From an uncultured bacterium (lineage in GTDB: Bacteria; Bacillota_I; Bacilli_A; Acholeplasmatales; Anaeroplasmataceae): a stretch of 64,000 nucleotides of DNA. Within the stretch, counting starts at the first letter, position 1. Each line of letters begins with the position of its first letter. Location of the stretch: the NCBI GenBank assembly GCA_949291115.1, contig CASETY010000004.1:18432-82431 (forward strand), read 5' to 3'. A model generated the notes under the pieces. It had not been told where the DNA came from. It did not search any database and saw nothing but the letters and a program-made list of their open reading frames with translations. The position numbers and the translations under genes are program-made. This document shows, piece by piece, positions 8,045 through 17,992 of this stretch.

Positions 8045-9457
8045 CTATTTTTTAATCCTTTCTATGATATCTCTAGCTACATAAACACCATTGGCTCCTG
8101 CTTGGGCAAGTCCTCTAGTTAAACCAGCACCATCACCACCAACATAGAAACCTTTAATTTTAGTTTCAAAGTTGTTGCTTACTTCTGGTCTAGCTGAATA
8201 GAATTTAGCTTCAACACCATAAAATAAAGTGTGTTCATTAGCGATACCTGGTGTAACATAATCTAAGGCTTCAATCATTTCGATAATTGATTTCATAGTA
8301 TTATATGGTAAAACTAAACCTAAGTCACCTGGAACTGCTTCTTTTAAAGATGGCGTAACAAATCCTTCTTGTAGACGTTTCGCCGTCGTTCTTCTACCTT
8401 TTTTAATATCACCATAACGTTGAACAATAACTGAACCACAAGATAATTGATTAGCTAATCTAGAAACTTCATGAGCATATTCATTTGGTTTATCAAATGG
8501 TTCACTAAATTTATGAGACACTAATAAAGCAAAATTAGTATTATGAGTACCTAATTTAGGATCATTATAAGCATGACCATTAGCTAAAATAGTGCCACTA
8601 TGGTTTTCTACTACAACATGGCCACTAGGGTTTGAACAAAAAGTTCTAACTTCAGTCCCTACTGAGGTTCTAAAAACAAACTTACCTTCATATAAGTTTT
8701 TATTTATTTCTTCCATAACTACATCATTAGTTTCTACTCTTACCCCAACGTCAACTTGATTATGAATCATATGAATATGATGTTCTTCACAAATGCTTTG
8801 TAACCAAGTAGAACCATCTCTACCAACAGCCACAAAACAATAAGGAGCTTCTATTTTTTCATCACCAATCATAATACCTTTGATTTGACCATCTTCGATA
8901 ATAACATCAGTTACTTCAGTTTGAAAACGCATATCAATATGTTTTTGTAAATCTTCAAAGATAGCCTTTAAAATAGATAAGTTATTTTCTGTGCCTAAAT
9001 GACGAACTTGCGCTCTTAATAACTTAAGCCCTACCGCATATCCTCTTTTTTCAATTTCCCTAACTTTATCAGTTAAAGGGTCAGTAATAACGGTAGTGGC
9101 ACCATATTTTAAATTAATAGAATCTACATATCTAATTAAATTTTCAACAACTTCATTTGGCAAATAGTCGGTCATCCAACCACCAAATTCACTAGTAATG
9201 TTAAATTTACCATCAGAATAAGCGCCAGCTCCCCCAAAACCATTAGTTATTGAACAAGCTGGATAACAGCCTTGAACACCATTTTTATTAACTGGACACT
9301 TAGCTAATTTATGTTCCAAAACCGGACATCTACGATGATAAATGTCATTACCTTTATCAACTAATAAAACTTTTAATTCAGGAGCTTTAGTCATTAACTC
9401 ATAAGCCGCATATAAGCCAGCAGGCCCGGCTCCCACTATTATACAATCGTATTTCAT
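8045..9457 (-). CDS. FAD-dependent dehydrogenase, COG2509 type
   Basis: A 470-aa flavoprotein. The dinucleotide-binding loop is IVGAGPAGLYAAYEL at the N-terminus. Then come cysteine-rich segments (CPVLEHKLAKCP and GCYPACSITNGFGGAG) and a C-terminal FYVGGDGAGLTRGLAQAGANG motif that completes the FAD site. This pattern fits the uncharacterised FAD-dependent dehydrogenase group (COG2509) widespread in anaerobic Firmicutes. The conserved cysteines suggest a metal site or redox role, which is inference. It precedes purA with only three bases between, so they are co-transcribed. The substrate is unknown. Confidence 0.85.
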   Translation of the reverse strand: MKYDCIIVGAGPAGLYAAYELMTKAPELKVLLVDKGNDIYHRRCPVLEHKLAKCPVNKNGVQGCYPACSITNGFGGAGAYSDGKFNITSEFGGWMTDYLPNEVVENLIRYVDSINLKYGATTVITDPLTDKVREIEKRGYAVGLKLLRAQVRHLGTENNLSILKAIFEDLQKHIDMRFQTEVTDVIIEDGQIKGIMIGDEKIEAPYCFVAVGRDGSTWLQSICEEHHIHMIHNQVDVGVRVETNDVVMEEINKNLYEGKFVFRTSVGTEVRTFCSNPSGHVVVENHSGTILANGHAYNDPKLGTHNTNFALLVSHKFSEPFDKPNEYAHEVSRLANQLSCGSVIVQRYGDIKKGRRTTAKRLQEGFVTPSLKEAVPGDLGLVLPYNTMKSIIEMIEALDYVTPGIANEHTLFYGVEAKFYSARPEVSNNFETKIKGFYVGGDGAGLTRGLAQAGANGVYVARDIIERIKK

Positions 9458-9493
9458 TTAATATCACCTTTTTTATTATACTAAAGTTTTCTT

Positions 9494-12400
9494 TTATTTT
9501 CTAGTTGTTACTGCTATCTCACTTAAATAATTAACAACGTCTTTAAATGTTTTAATCATTACTTTATTATTCTTAGAAACTAACTCTAAAAAAGGGTTTT
9601 TATACCTTAAAGATAAGTAAGGATATTTCTTTAAAGTTAAGAACCATAAGCTACCATCAATCTTAGCTGTTTCTTCTTTATTCATTTTAATTACTAATGT
9701 GTTATTTTCTTCATAAATGTCATCAAAACCAAATTTAGTAATCATATTTTTAAAGAGTTTTTCCCACATGTAATTGGTTGTTTCTTTATCTATATTACCA
9801 AATCTATCTTTTAATTCATTTGTTAAATCCATTAACATTGATAGTGAATTTAGTTTTTCAATCTTACGGTGAATATCAATTCTTACACTTTCATTTTCAA
9901 TATAATCTTTATTGATAGATAATGAAAGAAGTGGGGTGGCCTCTATTTTAGATGTCTCTTCTTTAACTGGTGGTAAATGATTAATTTCTTCATTCATTAT
10001 TTTTAAATACATATCTAACCCTACTGAATCAATAAAACCTGATTGTTCAGCTCCTAAAATATCACCAGCACCTCTAATTGATAAATCACGCATCGCAATC
10101 TTAAAACCACTACCAAGTTCGCTAAATTCTTTTATTACTTCTAACCTTTTTTCCGCTTCAATTGTTAAACGTTTATGAGGTTCATAAAACAAATAAGCAT
10201 AAGCTATTTTATTAGTTCTACCAATTCTACCTCTTATTTGATAAAGTTGCGATAAACCTAAATGATCAGCGTCATGAATAATTAAAGTGTTAGTTTCAGG
10301 AATATCAATACCTGTTTCAATAATTGTTGTACAAATTAAAACATTATATACACCTTGGGCAAAATCATATACTCTTTTTTCTAATTCATTACTTTTTAAT
10401 CTACCGTGGGCAAAGACAACCTTAGCTTCTGGAACTAAATTACTAATATGACTTGCGACTTCTTCAATATCTTCTACATAATTATATAAATAAAAGACTT
10501 GGCCACCTCTAGCTAATTCTCTAGTTATTGCATCATGAATAATTGAATCATTTCTTTCTAATACATAAGTTTGAATAGGGTATCTATTTTTAGGCGGTGT
10601 TTCAATCATTGATAAATCTTTAATACCTAAAATAGACATTTGTAATGTTCTTGGAATTGGCGTGGCTGATAGTGTAATAGAATCAACATTAACTTTTAAT
10701 TCCTTAATTCTTTCTTTATGAATAACACCAAAACGTTGTTCCTCATCAACAATTAAAAGGCCTAAATTATAAAATTTAATATCACTAGATAATATACGAT
10801 GCGTACCAATTATAATATCTATACTGCCATTACTTAAATCATTTAAAATTTCTTTAACTTTTTTAGAAGGAACAAAACGATTTAAAACCTCTACTCTAAT
10901 GGCATATTTTTCCATTCTTGTTTTAAAGGTATTATAATGTTGGTTTGATAAAATGGTTGTTGGACAAAGTAAAGCTACCTGTTTTCCTCCATAAACAGCT
11001 TTAAAAGCCGCCCTTAAAGCTACTTCTGTCTTACCATAACCAACATCACCACATATTAATCTATCCATTGGATGAGGAGATTCCATGTCCTTTTTAACCA
11101 TTTCTACCGCTTCTTTTTGACCAGCTGTTAATTCATAATCAAAATCAGCCTCAAATAAAGCTTGTTCAGGTGAATCTTCTTTGAAACTAAATCCTTTTGT
11201 TTTTTCTCTAGTTGCGTATAATTTGATTAATCTATCGGAAATATCTTTTATTTTCTTTCTAACTTTTTCTTTAGTACGAGCCCATTCACTACTACCTATT
11301 TCATGTAAATTAATACCATCTATATCTTTAGAAGCATATTTCATAATCGAAGAAATTTTTTCAATGGGAATATACAAAGAACTCTTGTTTTTATATTCAA
11401 CATAAATGTAATCTCGATTAATACCATTGTTTTTTAAGGTTTTCAAACCTAAATAACGACCAATACCATAATCATAATGAACAATATAATCGCCTATTTC
11501 TAATTCATCATAACGATTTATTTTAGAGGCGTTCTTATAAATCGATTTATAACGAGGCGTCTTCTTTTTAGCTTCAACATCTAATAGATTATGTTCATTA
11601 ATAATATAAATATCATAGTCATTAAAAATTATTGATGGTAATTTATCACTAGTAATAAATATATTACTATTATCTTTAGGTTCATAAACAGTTCCTTCAT
11701 TGTAGAAAACATCATTATCAAATAAACTTTTTTTAAGTTTTGGTATAAATTCATTATTTACTGATAAAATGACTTTTCGTAATTGTTGTAATCTTTTTAA
11801 ATCCGCAATAATCGCTTTTTCTTTACCTTGATAATTAGTAACTTCACTAACATTAAAACTTAAATCAACATCACCTATAGTTCTTAAACCTTCAATCATT
11901 ATTTTATTAGCAATATTATCTAAATTATAAAAAGGCTCCATTTTTAAAATAGAATAACCACCTAAACGATTACAATATTCATTTAAATCTAAAAACATAG
12001 TGGTTTTAACATCTTCTATCTTTTTAGCGTCGATAAAATATATTTTTTTGTTGTTACTATAATCTAAAATATTATTATCGTCTTCATAGAAAAAATATAG
12101 ATATCTACTTAATCTTTCTAAATTATTTCTTTCTTTTAAGTTTTCAATATCTTTATTAATTGTGTCTAATTCTAAAGTAGATAATTCATTATTTTCAATA
12201 AAAAGATTAATTTTAGCTAAAGCTTTAGAAAGTGTTTCATCATCATATAAAAATTCTTTAATTGGATAAATATTAATCTTATCTACTAAAGCTAAAGAAC
12301 GCTGAGTAGTTGTATCATAAAACTTAATACTTTCAATTTCATCATCAAAAAAATCTATTCTTATTGGCTTGTCATAACCAAATAAAAAAACATCTAAAAT

Positions 12401-12919
12401 CTCACCACGACGCGAAAATTCACCTGTTTTCATTGTTAGATAATTTTGACTATAACCCATAATTAGAAGTTCTTTTACAAGTTCTTCTCTTTTTATTACA
12501 TCACCTTTTTTAAGTTCTAATATATGACTTTTAAAGATGTTTTTATTAACTTCTTTTTTTAATATACCTGTCGTATTAGTCACAACAATTTTGTGTTCAT
12601 TTTTTAATAAAGAAGTTATTGTTTCAATTCTTTCAAATAAAAAATCATTTGAACTCGTTAGCATTTCAGAAGTTAAAAGTTCATCTGCTGGAAAGAATAA
12701 AACATCATCAAAAGAAACAAATTCTATTAAATTTTCATAATATTTTTGGGCTTCTTGAATAGTAGGAAGTACAACAAAAATAGTATCTTCATTCATTTTA
12801 TAATCGACTAAAATTAATAAAAGATTAAGATTAAAATTTGTTTTATTTATTTTAAGATTACTATTATTAATTACTTTATTAATTTTAGGATTATTACTTA
12901 AATATTGATAAATGTTCAT
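9494..12919 (-). CDS. mfd: Transcription-repair coupling factor Mfd
   Basis: A 1141-aa DNA translocase that removes stalled RNA polymerase at lesions and recruits UvrA. The N-terminal third resembles UvrB domains. The RNA polymerase interaction module is near residues 475-545 (IGDYIVHYDYGIGRYLGL). The helicase motor follows, with Walker A GDVGYGKTE (about residue 623), DEEQRFGV (about 725), SATPIPRT and the GRIGRT motif. A TRCF domain ends the protein. The start at 12919 has the RBS AGGAGG. A terminator-like hairpin lies only about 16 bases upstream, so expression may depend on read-through from pth. Confidence 0.97.
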   Translation of the reverse strand: MNIYQYLSNNPKINKVINNSNLKINKTNFNLNLLLILVDYKMNEDTIFVVLPTIQEAQKYYENLIEFVSFDDVLFFPADELLTSEMLTSSNDFLFERIETITSLLKNEHKIVVTNTTGILKKEVNKNIFKSHILELKKGDVIKREELVKELLIMGYSQNYLTMKTGEFSRRGEILDVFLFGYDKPIRIDFFDDEIESIKFYDTTTQRSLALVDKINIYPIKEFLYDDETLSKALAKINLFIENNELSTLELDTINKDIENLKERNNLERLSRYLYFFYEDDNNILDYSNNKKIYFIDAKKIEDVKTTMFLDLNEYCNRLGGYSILKMEPFYNLDNIANKIMIEGLRTIGDVDLSFNVSEVTNYQGKEKAIIADLKRLQQLRKVILSVNNEFIPKLKKSLFDNDVFYNEGTVYEPKDNSNIFITSDKLPSIIFNDYDIYIINEHNLLDVEAKKKTPRYKSIYKNASKINRYDELEIGDYIVHYDYGIGRYLGLKTLKNNGINRDYIYVEYKNKSSLYIPIEKISSIMKYASKDIDGINLHEIGSSEWARTKEKVRKKIKDISDRLIKLYATREKTKGFSFKEDSPEQALFEADFDYELTAGQKEAVEMVKKDMESPHPMDRLICGDVGYGKTEVALRAAFKAVYGGKQVALLCPTTILSNQHYNTFKTRMEKYAIRVEVLNRFVPSKKVKEILNDLSNGSIDIIIGTHRILSSDIKFYNLGLLIVDEEQRFGVIHKERIKELKVNVDSITLSATPIPRTLQMSILGIKDLSMIETPPKNRYPIQTYVLERNDSIIHDAITRELARGGQVFYLYNYVEDIEEVASHISNLVPEAKVVFAHGRLKSNELEKRVYDFAQGVYNVLICTTIIETGIDIPETNTLIIHDADHLGLSQLYQIRGRIGRTNKIAYAYLFYEPHKRLTIEAEKRLEVIKEFSELGSGFKIAMRDLSIRGAGDILGAEQSGFIDSVGLDMYLKIMNEEINHLPPVKEETSKIEATPLLSLSINKDYIENESVRIDIHRKIEKLNSLSMLMDLTNELKDRFGNIDKETTNYMWEKLFKNMITKFGFDDIYEENNTLVIKMNKEETAKIDGSLWFLTLKKYPYLSLRYKNPFLELVSKNNKVMIKTFKDVVNYLSEIAVTTRK

Positions 12920-12935
12920 TTTTTCCTCCTAAAGC

Positions 12936-12961
12936 ACTAAAAAGTGAGTAAACACTCACTT
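12936..12961 (-). terminator. Terminator-like hairpin between pth and mfd
   Basis: AAGTGAGT (12942-12949) pairs with ACTCACTT (12954-12961) around AAAC, and a TTTTT run follows on the minus strand. The TGA stop of pth (12956-12958) is inside the hairpin. No room for a promoter remains before the mfd RBS, so it may act as a partial terminator that lowers mfd relative to pth. Confidence 0.65.
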
Positions 12962-13522
12962 CTTTGAATATTTAGATGAAATTTTCATAAAAGGAATATT
13001 ATCTATAAAATCTTTAATAGCTAAAGAAGCTTCTTTAATAGCTTCATTAATTAAAACTAATTCTTCACTACTAAATTTAGATAAAACATATTCTGCTGGC
13101 GTCATATTAGGGTTTCTACCAATACCTATTTTTATTCTATTAAAAGTATCAGTATGTAATACATTAATAATGCTTTTTAAGCCATTATGCCCACCAGAAG
13201 CACCTTTTTCTCTTAATCTAACTCTTCCTAAGTTAGAATCCAAATCATCAACAATTACTAATATATCTTTAATATCAACTTTAAAATAATTTTTTAATAA
13301 TATTAAAGAATCACCACTTAAATTCATATAGGTAGACGGCTTTAGAAAAATAACTTTTTCACTGTTAAAGTTTTTAATAGCTACTTGCCCTTTAAATCTT
13401 TTTTCTTCTTTGAAATCCAAATTATTTAACGAAGCAAAATAATCTAAAGTCATAAACCCTATGTTATGTTTTGTATTAGCATAAGTTTCGGTTGGATTAC
13501 CTAAACCTACGATTAACTTCAT
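12956..13522 (-). CDS. pth: Peptidyl-tRNA hydrolase
   Basis: Releases peptides from peptidyl-tRNA that has dropped off ribosomes. The catalytic His is in NTKHNIGF near residue 20, after the LIVGLGNPTETY start. FLKPSTYMNLSG, IVDDLDSNLGRVRLR and GASGGHNGLKSI are the other family signatures. Length of 188 aa is normal. Its start ATG shares one base with the prs stop, so the pair is translationally coupled. The prs-pth-mfd order is also common in other Bacilli. Confidence 0.98.
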   Translation of the reverse strand: MKLIVGLGNPTETYANTKHNIGFMTLDYFASLNNLDFKEEKRFKGQVAIKNFNSEKVIFLKPSTYMNLSGDSLILLKNYFKVDIKDILVIVDDLDSNLGRVRLREKGASGGHNGLKSIINVLHTDTFNRIKIGIGRNPNMTPAEYVLSKFSSEELVLINEAIKEASLAIKDFIDNIPFMKISSKYSKK

Positions 13523-14511
13523 TATAACAACTCTCTTTTAGACTTATCGTATGAATATGTAAATAAACCAGATAATGGTTCATCACTTAAAATTCTTAAA
13601 ATACCATGTCCTAATAATTCACCAACTGATAAAACTTTAATCTTCGGAATTTGTTTTTCTTTTGGTAAGCAAATAGTGTTTGTAATTACTAATTCTTCAA
13701 TACATGAATTTTGAATACGTTCAATAGCTGGATTAGATAAAACCCCATGAGTTGCACAGGCAATAACTTTTTTAGCGCCTGCTTTCTTTAAAGCTTCGGC
13801 ACCAGCAGTTAAAGTACCAGCTGTATCAACCATATCATCTACTAAAATACAAATTTTATTTGTCACATCACCCAAAATATTCATAACTTCAGCTTTATTA
13901 GGTTCAGGACGACGTTTATCAATGATACCGATTGGACATTCTAAAACTTTGGCAAATTCACGTGCTCTCGTTACTCCACCATGATCAGGAGAAACAACTA
14001 TTAATTCTTTGCCATCTATATGTTTATCAATAAGATAATTAACTAATGTAGGTAAACCCATAAAGTTATCAATTGGAATATTAAAGAAACCTTGAATTTG
14101 AGCTGCATGTAAGTCCATTGCGATTACACGATCAGCACCAGCTGTTTGTAATAAGTCTGCTACTAACTTAGCAGAAATTGGCTGACGTGATCTAGCTTTA
14201 CGATCTTGTCTTGAATAACCATAATAAGGAATAATTAAGTTAATAGTTTTCGCAGAAGCTCTTTTTAAAGCATCACACATTATTAATAATTCCATTAAAT
14301 GTTCATTAACAGGTGCACTCGTTGGTTGAATGACAAATACATGGTGACCACGTACAGTTTCATTAATATTTACATTTATCTCCCCATCTGCAAAATGTAA
14401 TACATCACAATTACCAAGTTCAATTCCAATACTTTTGGCGATTTCTTCAGCTAAAGGACGATTTGAAGATAAACTAAATAATTTTACTTTTTTACCTAAT
14501 AATAAAGACAT
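13522..14511 (-). CDS. prs: Ribose-phosphate pyrophosphokinase
   Basis: Makes PRPP from ribose 5-phosphate and ATP, feeding nucleotide synthesis and salvage. Class I features visible are the N-terminal FADGEINV and the ATP-site [15 protein letters not shown] loop. The [11 protein letters not shown] segment, the catalytic-flexible loop region IGIIDKRRP, and the PRPP-binding loop [12 protein letters not shown] also match. Length of 329 aa is slightly longer than many (about 315) because of a short C-terminal tail. The RBS AGGAGG precedes the ATG. pth follows with a one-base overlap. Confidence 0.98.
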   Translation of the reverse strand: MSLLLGKKVKLFSLSSNRPLAEEIAKSIGIELGNCDVLHFADGEINVNINETVRGHHVFVIQPTSAPVNEHLMELLIMCDALKRASAKTINLIIPYYGYSRQDRKARSRQPISAKLVADLLQTAGADRVIAMDLHAAQIQGFFNIPIDNFMGLPTLVNYLIDKHIDGKELIVVSPDHGGVTRAREFAKVLECPIGIIDKRRPEPNKAEVMNILGDVTNKICILVDDMVDTAGTLTAGAEALKKAGAKKVIACATHGVLSNPAIERIQNSCIEELVITNTICLPKEKQIPKIKVLSVGELLGHGILRILSDEPLSGLFTYSYDKSKRELL

Positions 14512-14565
14512 CTTATTTTTTCCTCCTTAAAACACCTTGATATTATATCAAGTTTTAATTCTTAT

Positions 14566-15381
14566 TTAAAGATTATTAATTATTTTAGTTTTTATGATAG
14601 CGCATTCACTAAAATTTTTATTAAGTGATTTATATTGTTTCAAATCAAAAACATATCTAGTAGGACCACTGCCACTTTGATAAGACTTTATATTTAAAGC
14701 TTTAAATTTCTTACAAAATAGATTATATTCATCGTTCTTTAAAGCGGGTTTTTCTAAATCATTAAAAATATTATCTTCCAATTTACTTAAATCACCTTTA
14801 ATTAAAGCATCTTTAATCATTAAAGTATTATCTTCTTTTTCTATATATTCATAATTATTATAAATAGTCTTAGTGCTTAAGCCAAAATTAGGTTTAATAA
14901 TAATTAAAGGTATTTCTTTAATTTTAGAAATAAAATCTAATATTTCCCCCCTACCTGTACAAATAGCAGGCCTACTATAAAGAGTAAAGGCATTGTCAGA
15001 GCCTAACATATTCGCTAGTTTTTCTAATTCTTTTAAAGAAATGTTTAAATTAAATAATCTGTTTAATCCTCTTAAAGTAGCGCTAGCATCACTAGAACCA
15101 CCAGCTAACCCTGCCGCAATTGGTATTTTTTTATTAACTTCAATTTTCACATTTTCCTTAAGTTTATAAGTTTCTTTAAATAGTTTTAAAGTTTTTAAAA
15201 TCACATTGTTTTCAATATAAATTTTAGTAACAACTTCATCTTTATCACTAAAAGAAAAATATAATTCATCATATAAATCAATAGGTACCATTAAACTATT
15301 TATATTATGATAACCATCTTCATTAGTAGGGTAAACTCGTAAAGAAAGGTTAACTTTCGCATAAGCTTTTTCTTTAATCAT
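14566..15381 (-). CDS. ispE: 4-diphosphocytidyl-2-C-methyl-D-erythritol kinase
   Basis: GHMP kinase of the non-mevalonate (MEP) isoprenoid pathway. It begins KAYAKVNLSLRV and carries the ATP loop IPIAAGLAGGSSDASATL and the C-terminal SYQSGSGPTRYVF motif. The frame also has a GTG at 15390, but AGGTG overlaps it, so the ATG at 15381, six bases after AGGTG, is preferred. It lies downstream of rsmA with a small overlap, the usual rnmV-rsmA-ispE order. It shows that the cell uses the MEP pathway, and uppP on the other arm uses the polyprenyl product. Confidence 0.95.
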   Translation of the reverse strand: MIKEKAYAKVNLSLRVYPTNEDGYHNINSLMVPIDLYDELYFSFSDKDEVVTKIYIENNVILKTLKLFKETYKLKENVKIEVNKKIPIAAGLAGGSSDASATLRGLNRLFNLNISLKELEKLANMLGSDNAFTLYSRPAICTGRGEILDFISKIKEIPLIIIKPNFGLSTKTIYNNYEYIEKEDNTLMIKDALIKGDLSKLEDNIFNDLEKPALKNDEYNLFCKKFKALNIKSYQSGSGPTRYVFDLKQYKSLNKNFSECAIIKTKIINNL

Positions 15382-16180
15382 TCTTTTCACCTATTTTATC
15401 ACTTAAATTAATAATATCATCAACACTAAGCTCTTCTGCTCTAATAGCTTCTTTTAAATGTAGCTCATTATAAATTGTATTTATTTTATCATTATTTAAA
15501 TTAAATTCTTTTAAATTGTTTTTTAAAGTTTTTCTTCTTTGCTTAAAAATAGCTCTATTAACTTGATAAAATAATTTTTCGTTCTTTGGTTTTAAAGGAT
15601 ATTCAAATGGAATAAGTTCAATAACCGCTGAATTAACTTTTGGAGCTGGATTAAAAGAAGTGTTTTTTACCATAAATAATTTTGAAGCTTTTGTTTTATA
15701 TTGAATTAAAACAGATAAAGCATTATAGTCCTTCGTCTGCGGTTTAGATGTTAAACGCATCGCTACTTCATCTTGAATCATAAATATATATCTATTTATT
15801 TTTAAATTCTTTTCTAATAAACCTAAAATAATTGGGGTAGTAATATAATAAGGAAGATTACCTATCATTATTATTTCATCATAATCATTAAACTTTTTAA
15901 TATCTTCACTAATATTAGCTTTTAAAATATCTTGATTAATGATTGTTAAATTATTGGCTTTAATTTCTTCTTTTAAATAGTCTACTAAATTATAATCAAT
16001 TTCATAAGCTAAAACATATTTAGCTTCTTTAACTAATAATTTAGTCAAAGCACCCATTCCCGGACCTATTTCAATAACTAAAGAGTTTTTAGTTATTTTT
16101 GCACTTTTAACAATATTATTTATAACATTATTATCAATTAAAAAGTTTTGGCCAAACATTTTCTTAGCAACTATTTTCAT
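15374..16180 (-). CDS. rsmA: 16S rRNA dimethyltransferase RsmA (KsgA)
   Basis: Dimethylates two adjacent adenines near the 3' end of 16S rRNA in late 30S assembly. Visible motifs are KKMFGQNFLID at the start, the SAM-binding loop EIGPGMGALT, the NLPYYITTP catalytic motif IV, and FNPAPKVNSAVIEL. Length of 268 aa is normal. It overlaps rnmV at its start and ispE at its end, so the three genes are one translationally coupled unit. Confidence 0.97.
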   Translation of the reverse strand: MKIVAKKMFGQNFLIDNNVINNIVKSAKITKNSLVIEIGPGMGALTKLLVKEAKYVLAYEIDYNLVDYLKEEIKANNLTIINQDILKANISEDIKKFNDYDEIIMIGNLPYYITTPIILGLLEKNLKINRYIFMIQDEVAMRLTSKPQTKDYNALSVLIQYKTKASKLFMVKNTSFNPAPKVNSAVIELIPFEYPLKPKNEKLFYQVNRAIFKQRRKTLKNNLKEFNLNNDKINTIYNELHLKEAIRAEELSVDDIINLSDKIGEKND

Positions 16181-16709
16181 ATTCTTTTAAAATCTCCTTA
16201 ATTTTTTCTAAAGCAATATTATAAGCATTTAATCGTTCAATTAACATCTTAGTGTTTGGCCTACCAATATTCAAAATATCCGCTAAATAAGCCCTTTTTA
16301 ATGATGAATCTTTATAGCCAGTAAGTCCTAATTCATACATTAGACTGAAATTATAAATTCCTTCTTTTCCTTCATTTTTGTATAAGTTTTTTAATGATTC
16401 AATAATATCTTCTTTACTAGCGTGTTCAACGCCAACTTTCTTTTTATTTTTAGAAATGGCTTTTTCTTTTTTTATATAAGCATTAAGGCAATTAGGTACT
16501 TCTTTTAAAATTGCTTTTCTAATACTTTCACCAGGAAAATCTGGATCAAAGAAAAGGATAATCTCACTAGTTTTACTATATTCTTTTAATCTTTTAATTA
16601 AATCTTGACTTATAATTTTACCACCGGTAACTTCAATATAAGCATCTTTATATACTTCTTTAATTTTATTTAAATCATGAATTCCTTCAACGACAATTAC
16701 TTGTTTCAT
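16164..16709 (-). CDS. rnmV: Ribonuclease M5 (5S rRNA maturase)
   Basis: Cuts precursor 5S rRNA to its mature form in Bacilli. The TOPRIM domain is seen as IVVEGIHDLNKI near the start (catalytic Glu) and FFDPDFPGESIRKAI (DxD-type Asp pair). A C-terminal region with GRPNTKMLIERLN is typical. The frame extends to a TTG at 16721, but GAGAGGT just before the ATG at 16709 makes that the likely start. It lies directly after the HD hydrolase gene, whose end it overlaps slightly in the long form. Confidence 0.92.
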   Translation of the reverse strand: MKQVIVVEGIHDLNKIKEVYKDAYIEVTGGKIISQDLIKRLKEYSKTSEIILFFDPDFPGESIRKAILKEVPNCLNAYIKKEKAISKNKKKVGVEHASKEDIIESLKNLYKNEGKEGIYNFSLMYELGLTGYKDSSLKRAYLADILNIGRPNTKMLIERLNAYNIALEKIKEILKEYENSC

Positions 16710-16710
16710 G

Positions 16711-17895
16711 CTACCTCTCAAAATAATATATTCTTTTTACTTTTTTATATGATGATTGTGACAATGATTTGATAATTGGTGAATATTCTTCTAAAGATAT
16801 TATTTGATTATCAGGATTAATAAGTTTAATTTTATTTTTTTCAGAAGTTTGCGCTAAATAAGCAGTCGCACTTACTTCTGATTCACTATAAAAATATTTA
16901 GATTTGTTATATTTACTAATATCAATATTATCATCTGTTAATTCAATATATTTAAAAAGTTTTCTATTTTCTAAAGCATTCGCTAGTATATTTAAAATTT
17001 CATCTTCTGATTTAGTTAATTGTTTTACTAAACCATTAACATAATTATCATCTAATTCAATATATTCATTAATATTGTGATTGTCTTTAATAAAAGTTAA
17101 GAATGATTCAATATTGGCATTTATATTTATATTAGCTAAAGTCAAATCCTTAATTCTTAAATATATTTTTTCTAATAATAATTCATAGGCTCTAGCAACA
17201 GGATGATAATAAACTTGAAAATACATATGATATCTACTCATTAGATAAGATTCAACAGAATGAACTCCTGTTACTTTTACATAGACATCATTATTAGTAA
17301 TGACTAAACTTCTTAATATACGATTACGATCAATAGTTCCATAAGTTGCCCCTGTAAAATAAGCATCGCGTGGTAAATAATCCATTCTATCGACATCTAA
17401 TTGACTAGAAATTAGTTTTTCAACTACTTTATATTGACTTTGTTTTCTAATAATATTAGCTACATCTTTTGGATCTATTTCATTATTTTTTAATATTTTA
17501 AAAATTTCACCATCTTTATTTTCGATTATACGCGCTGTCATTTCTTCATGAGGTACACTTAAAACTTGTTCAAAGGCATGAGAATAAGGACCATGACCAA
17601 TATCATGAAGCAAAGCGGCTATTAATAATAATAATTGTTCATATTCTGATAAAAGATTAGCTCCTTCCACATTTTTAAGTACTAAATTAGCCATTTGATA
17701 ACTTCCTAAAGCATGAGTAAAACGCGAATGTTCAGCTGTTGGAAATACCATTGACACTCCACTTAATTGTCTTATTCTCCTTAGTCTTTGAACTTCTTTA
17801 GCATCTATTAATTCTAAAATTACAGCGTAATTAACTTCTATGTATCCATATAATGGGTCTCTAAACACTTTTGATTTGCTAAGTTTTTTATACAA
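16711..17895 (-). CDS. HD-domain phosphohydrolase (dGTPase-like)
   Basis: A protein of about 394 aa of the HD superfamily, similar to deoxynucleoside triphosphohydrolases and the YwfO/YdhJ group. Metal ligands are seen in HSRFTHALG, LLHDIGHGPYSHAFE (the HD pair) and DVDRMDYLPRDAYFTG. The start RDPLYGYIEV is typical of this group. The frame runs to a GTG at 17904 that lies in the RBS AGAGGTGG; a TTG at 17895 five bases later is more likely the real start. Whether it acts on dNTPs or another phosphorylated substrate cannot be told. It heads the rnmV-rsmA-ispE cluster. Confidence 0.88.
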   Translation of the reverse strand: MYKKLSKSKVFRDPLYGYIEVNYAVILELIDAKEVQRLRRIRQLSGVSMVFPTAEHSRFTHALGSYQMANLVLKNVEGANLLSEYEQLLLLIAALLHDIGHGPYSHAFEQVLSVPHEEMTARIIENKDGEIFKILKNNEIDPKDVANIIRKQSQYKVVEKLISSQLDVDRMDYLPRDAYFTGATYGTIDRNRILRSLVITNNDVYVKVTGVHSVESYLMSRYHMYFQVYYHPVARAYELLLEKIYLRIKDLTLANININANIESFLTFIKDNHNINEYIELDDNYVNGLVKQLTKSEDEILNILANALENRKLFKYIELTDDNIDISKYNKSKYFYSESEVSATAYLAQTSEKNKIKLINPDNQIISLEEYSPIIKSLSQSSYKKVKRIYYFER

Positions 17896-17916
17896 AATGA
17901 CCACCTCTTCTTTTTA

Positions 17917-17970
17917 ATTATAGCATTTTTTAAAAGAACTCTTTACTAAAAGTTTCAAAAATACTATAAT
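17917..17970. promoter_or_regulatory. Divergent promoters for the HD hydrolase and pduL-like genes
   Basis: Plus strand: TTTACT (17942-17947), 17 bases, TATAAT (17965-17970), 22 bases before the pduL-like start. Minus strand: TATAAT (complement of 17917-17922) preceded by TGC as an extended -10, facing the HD gene. Both are read directly from sequence. Confidence 0.65.
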
Positions 17971-17992
17971 TTTAACGAAGGAGATAAAAAAA

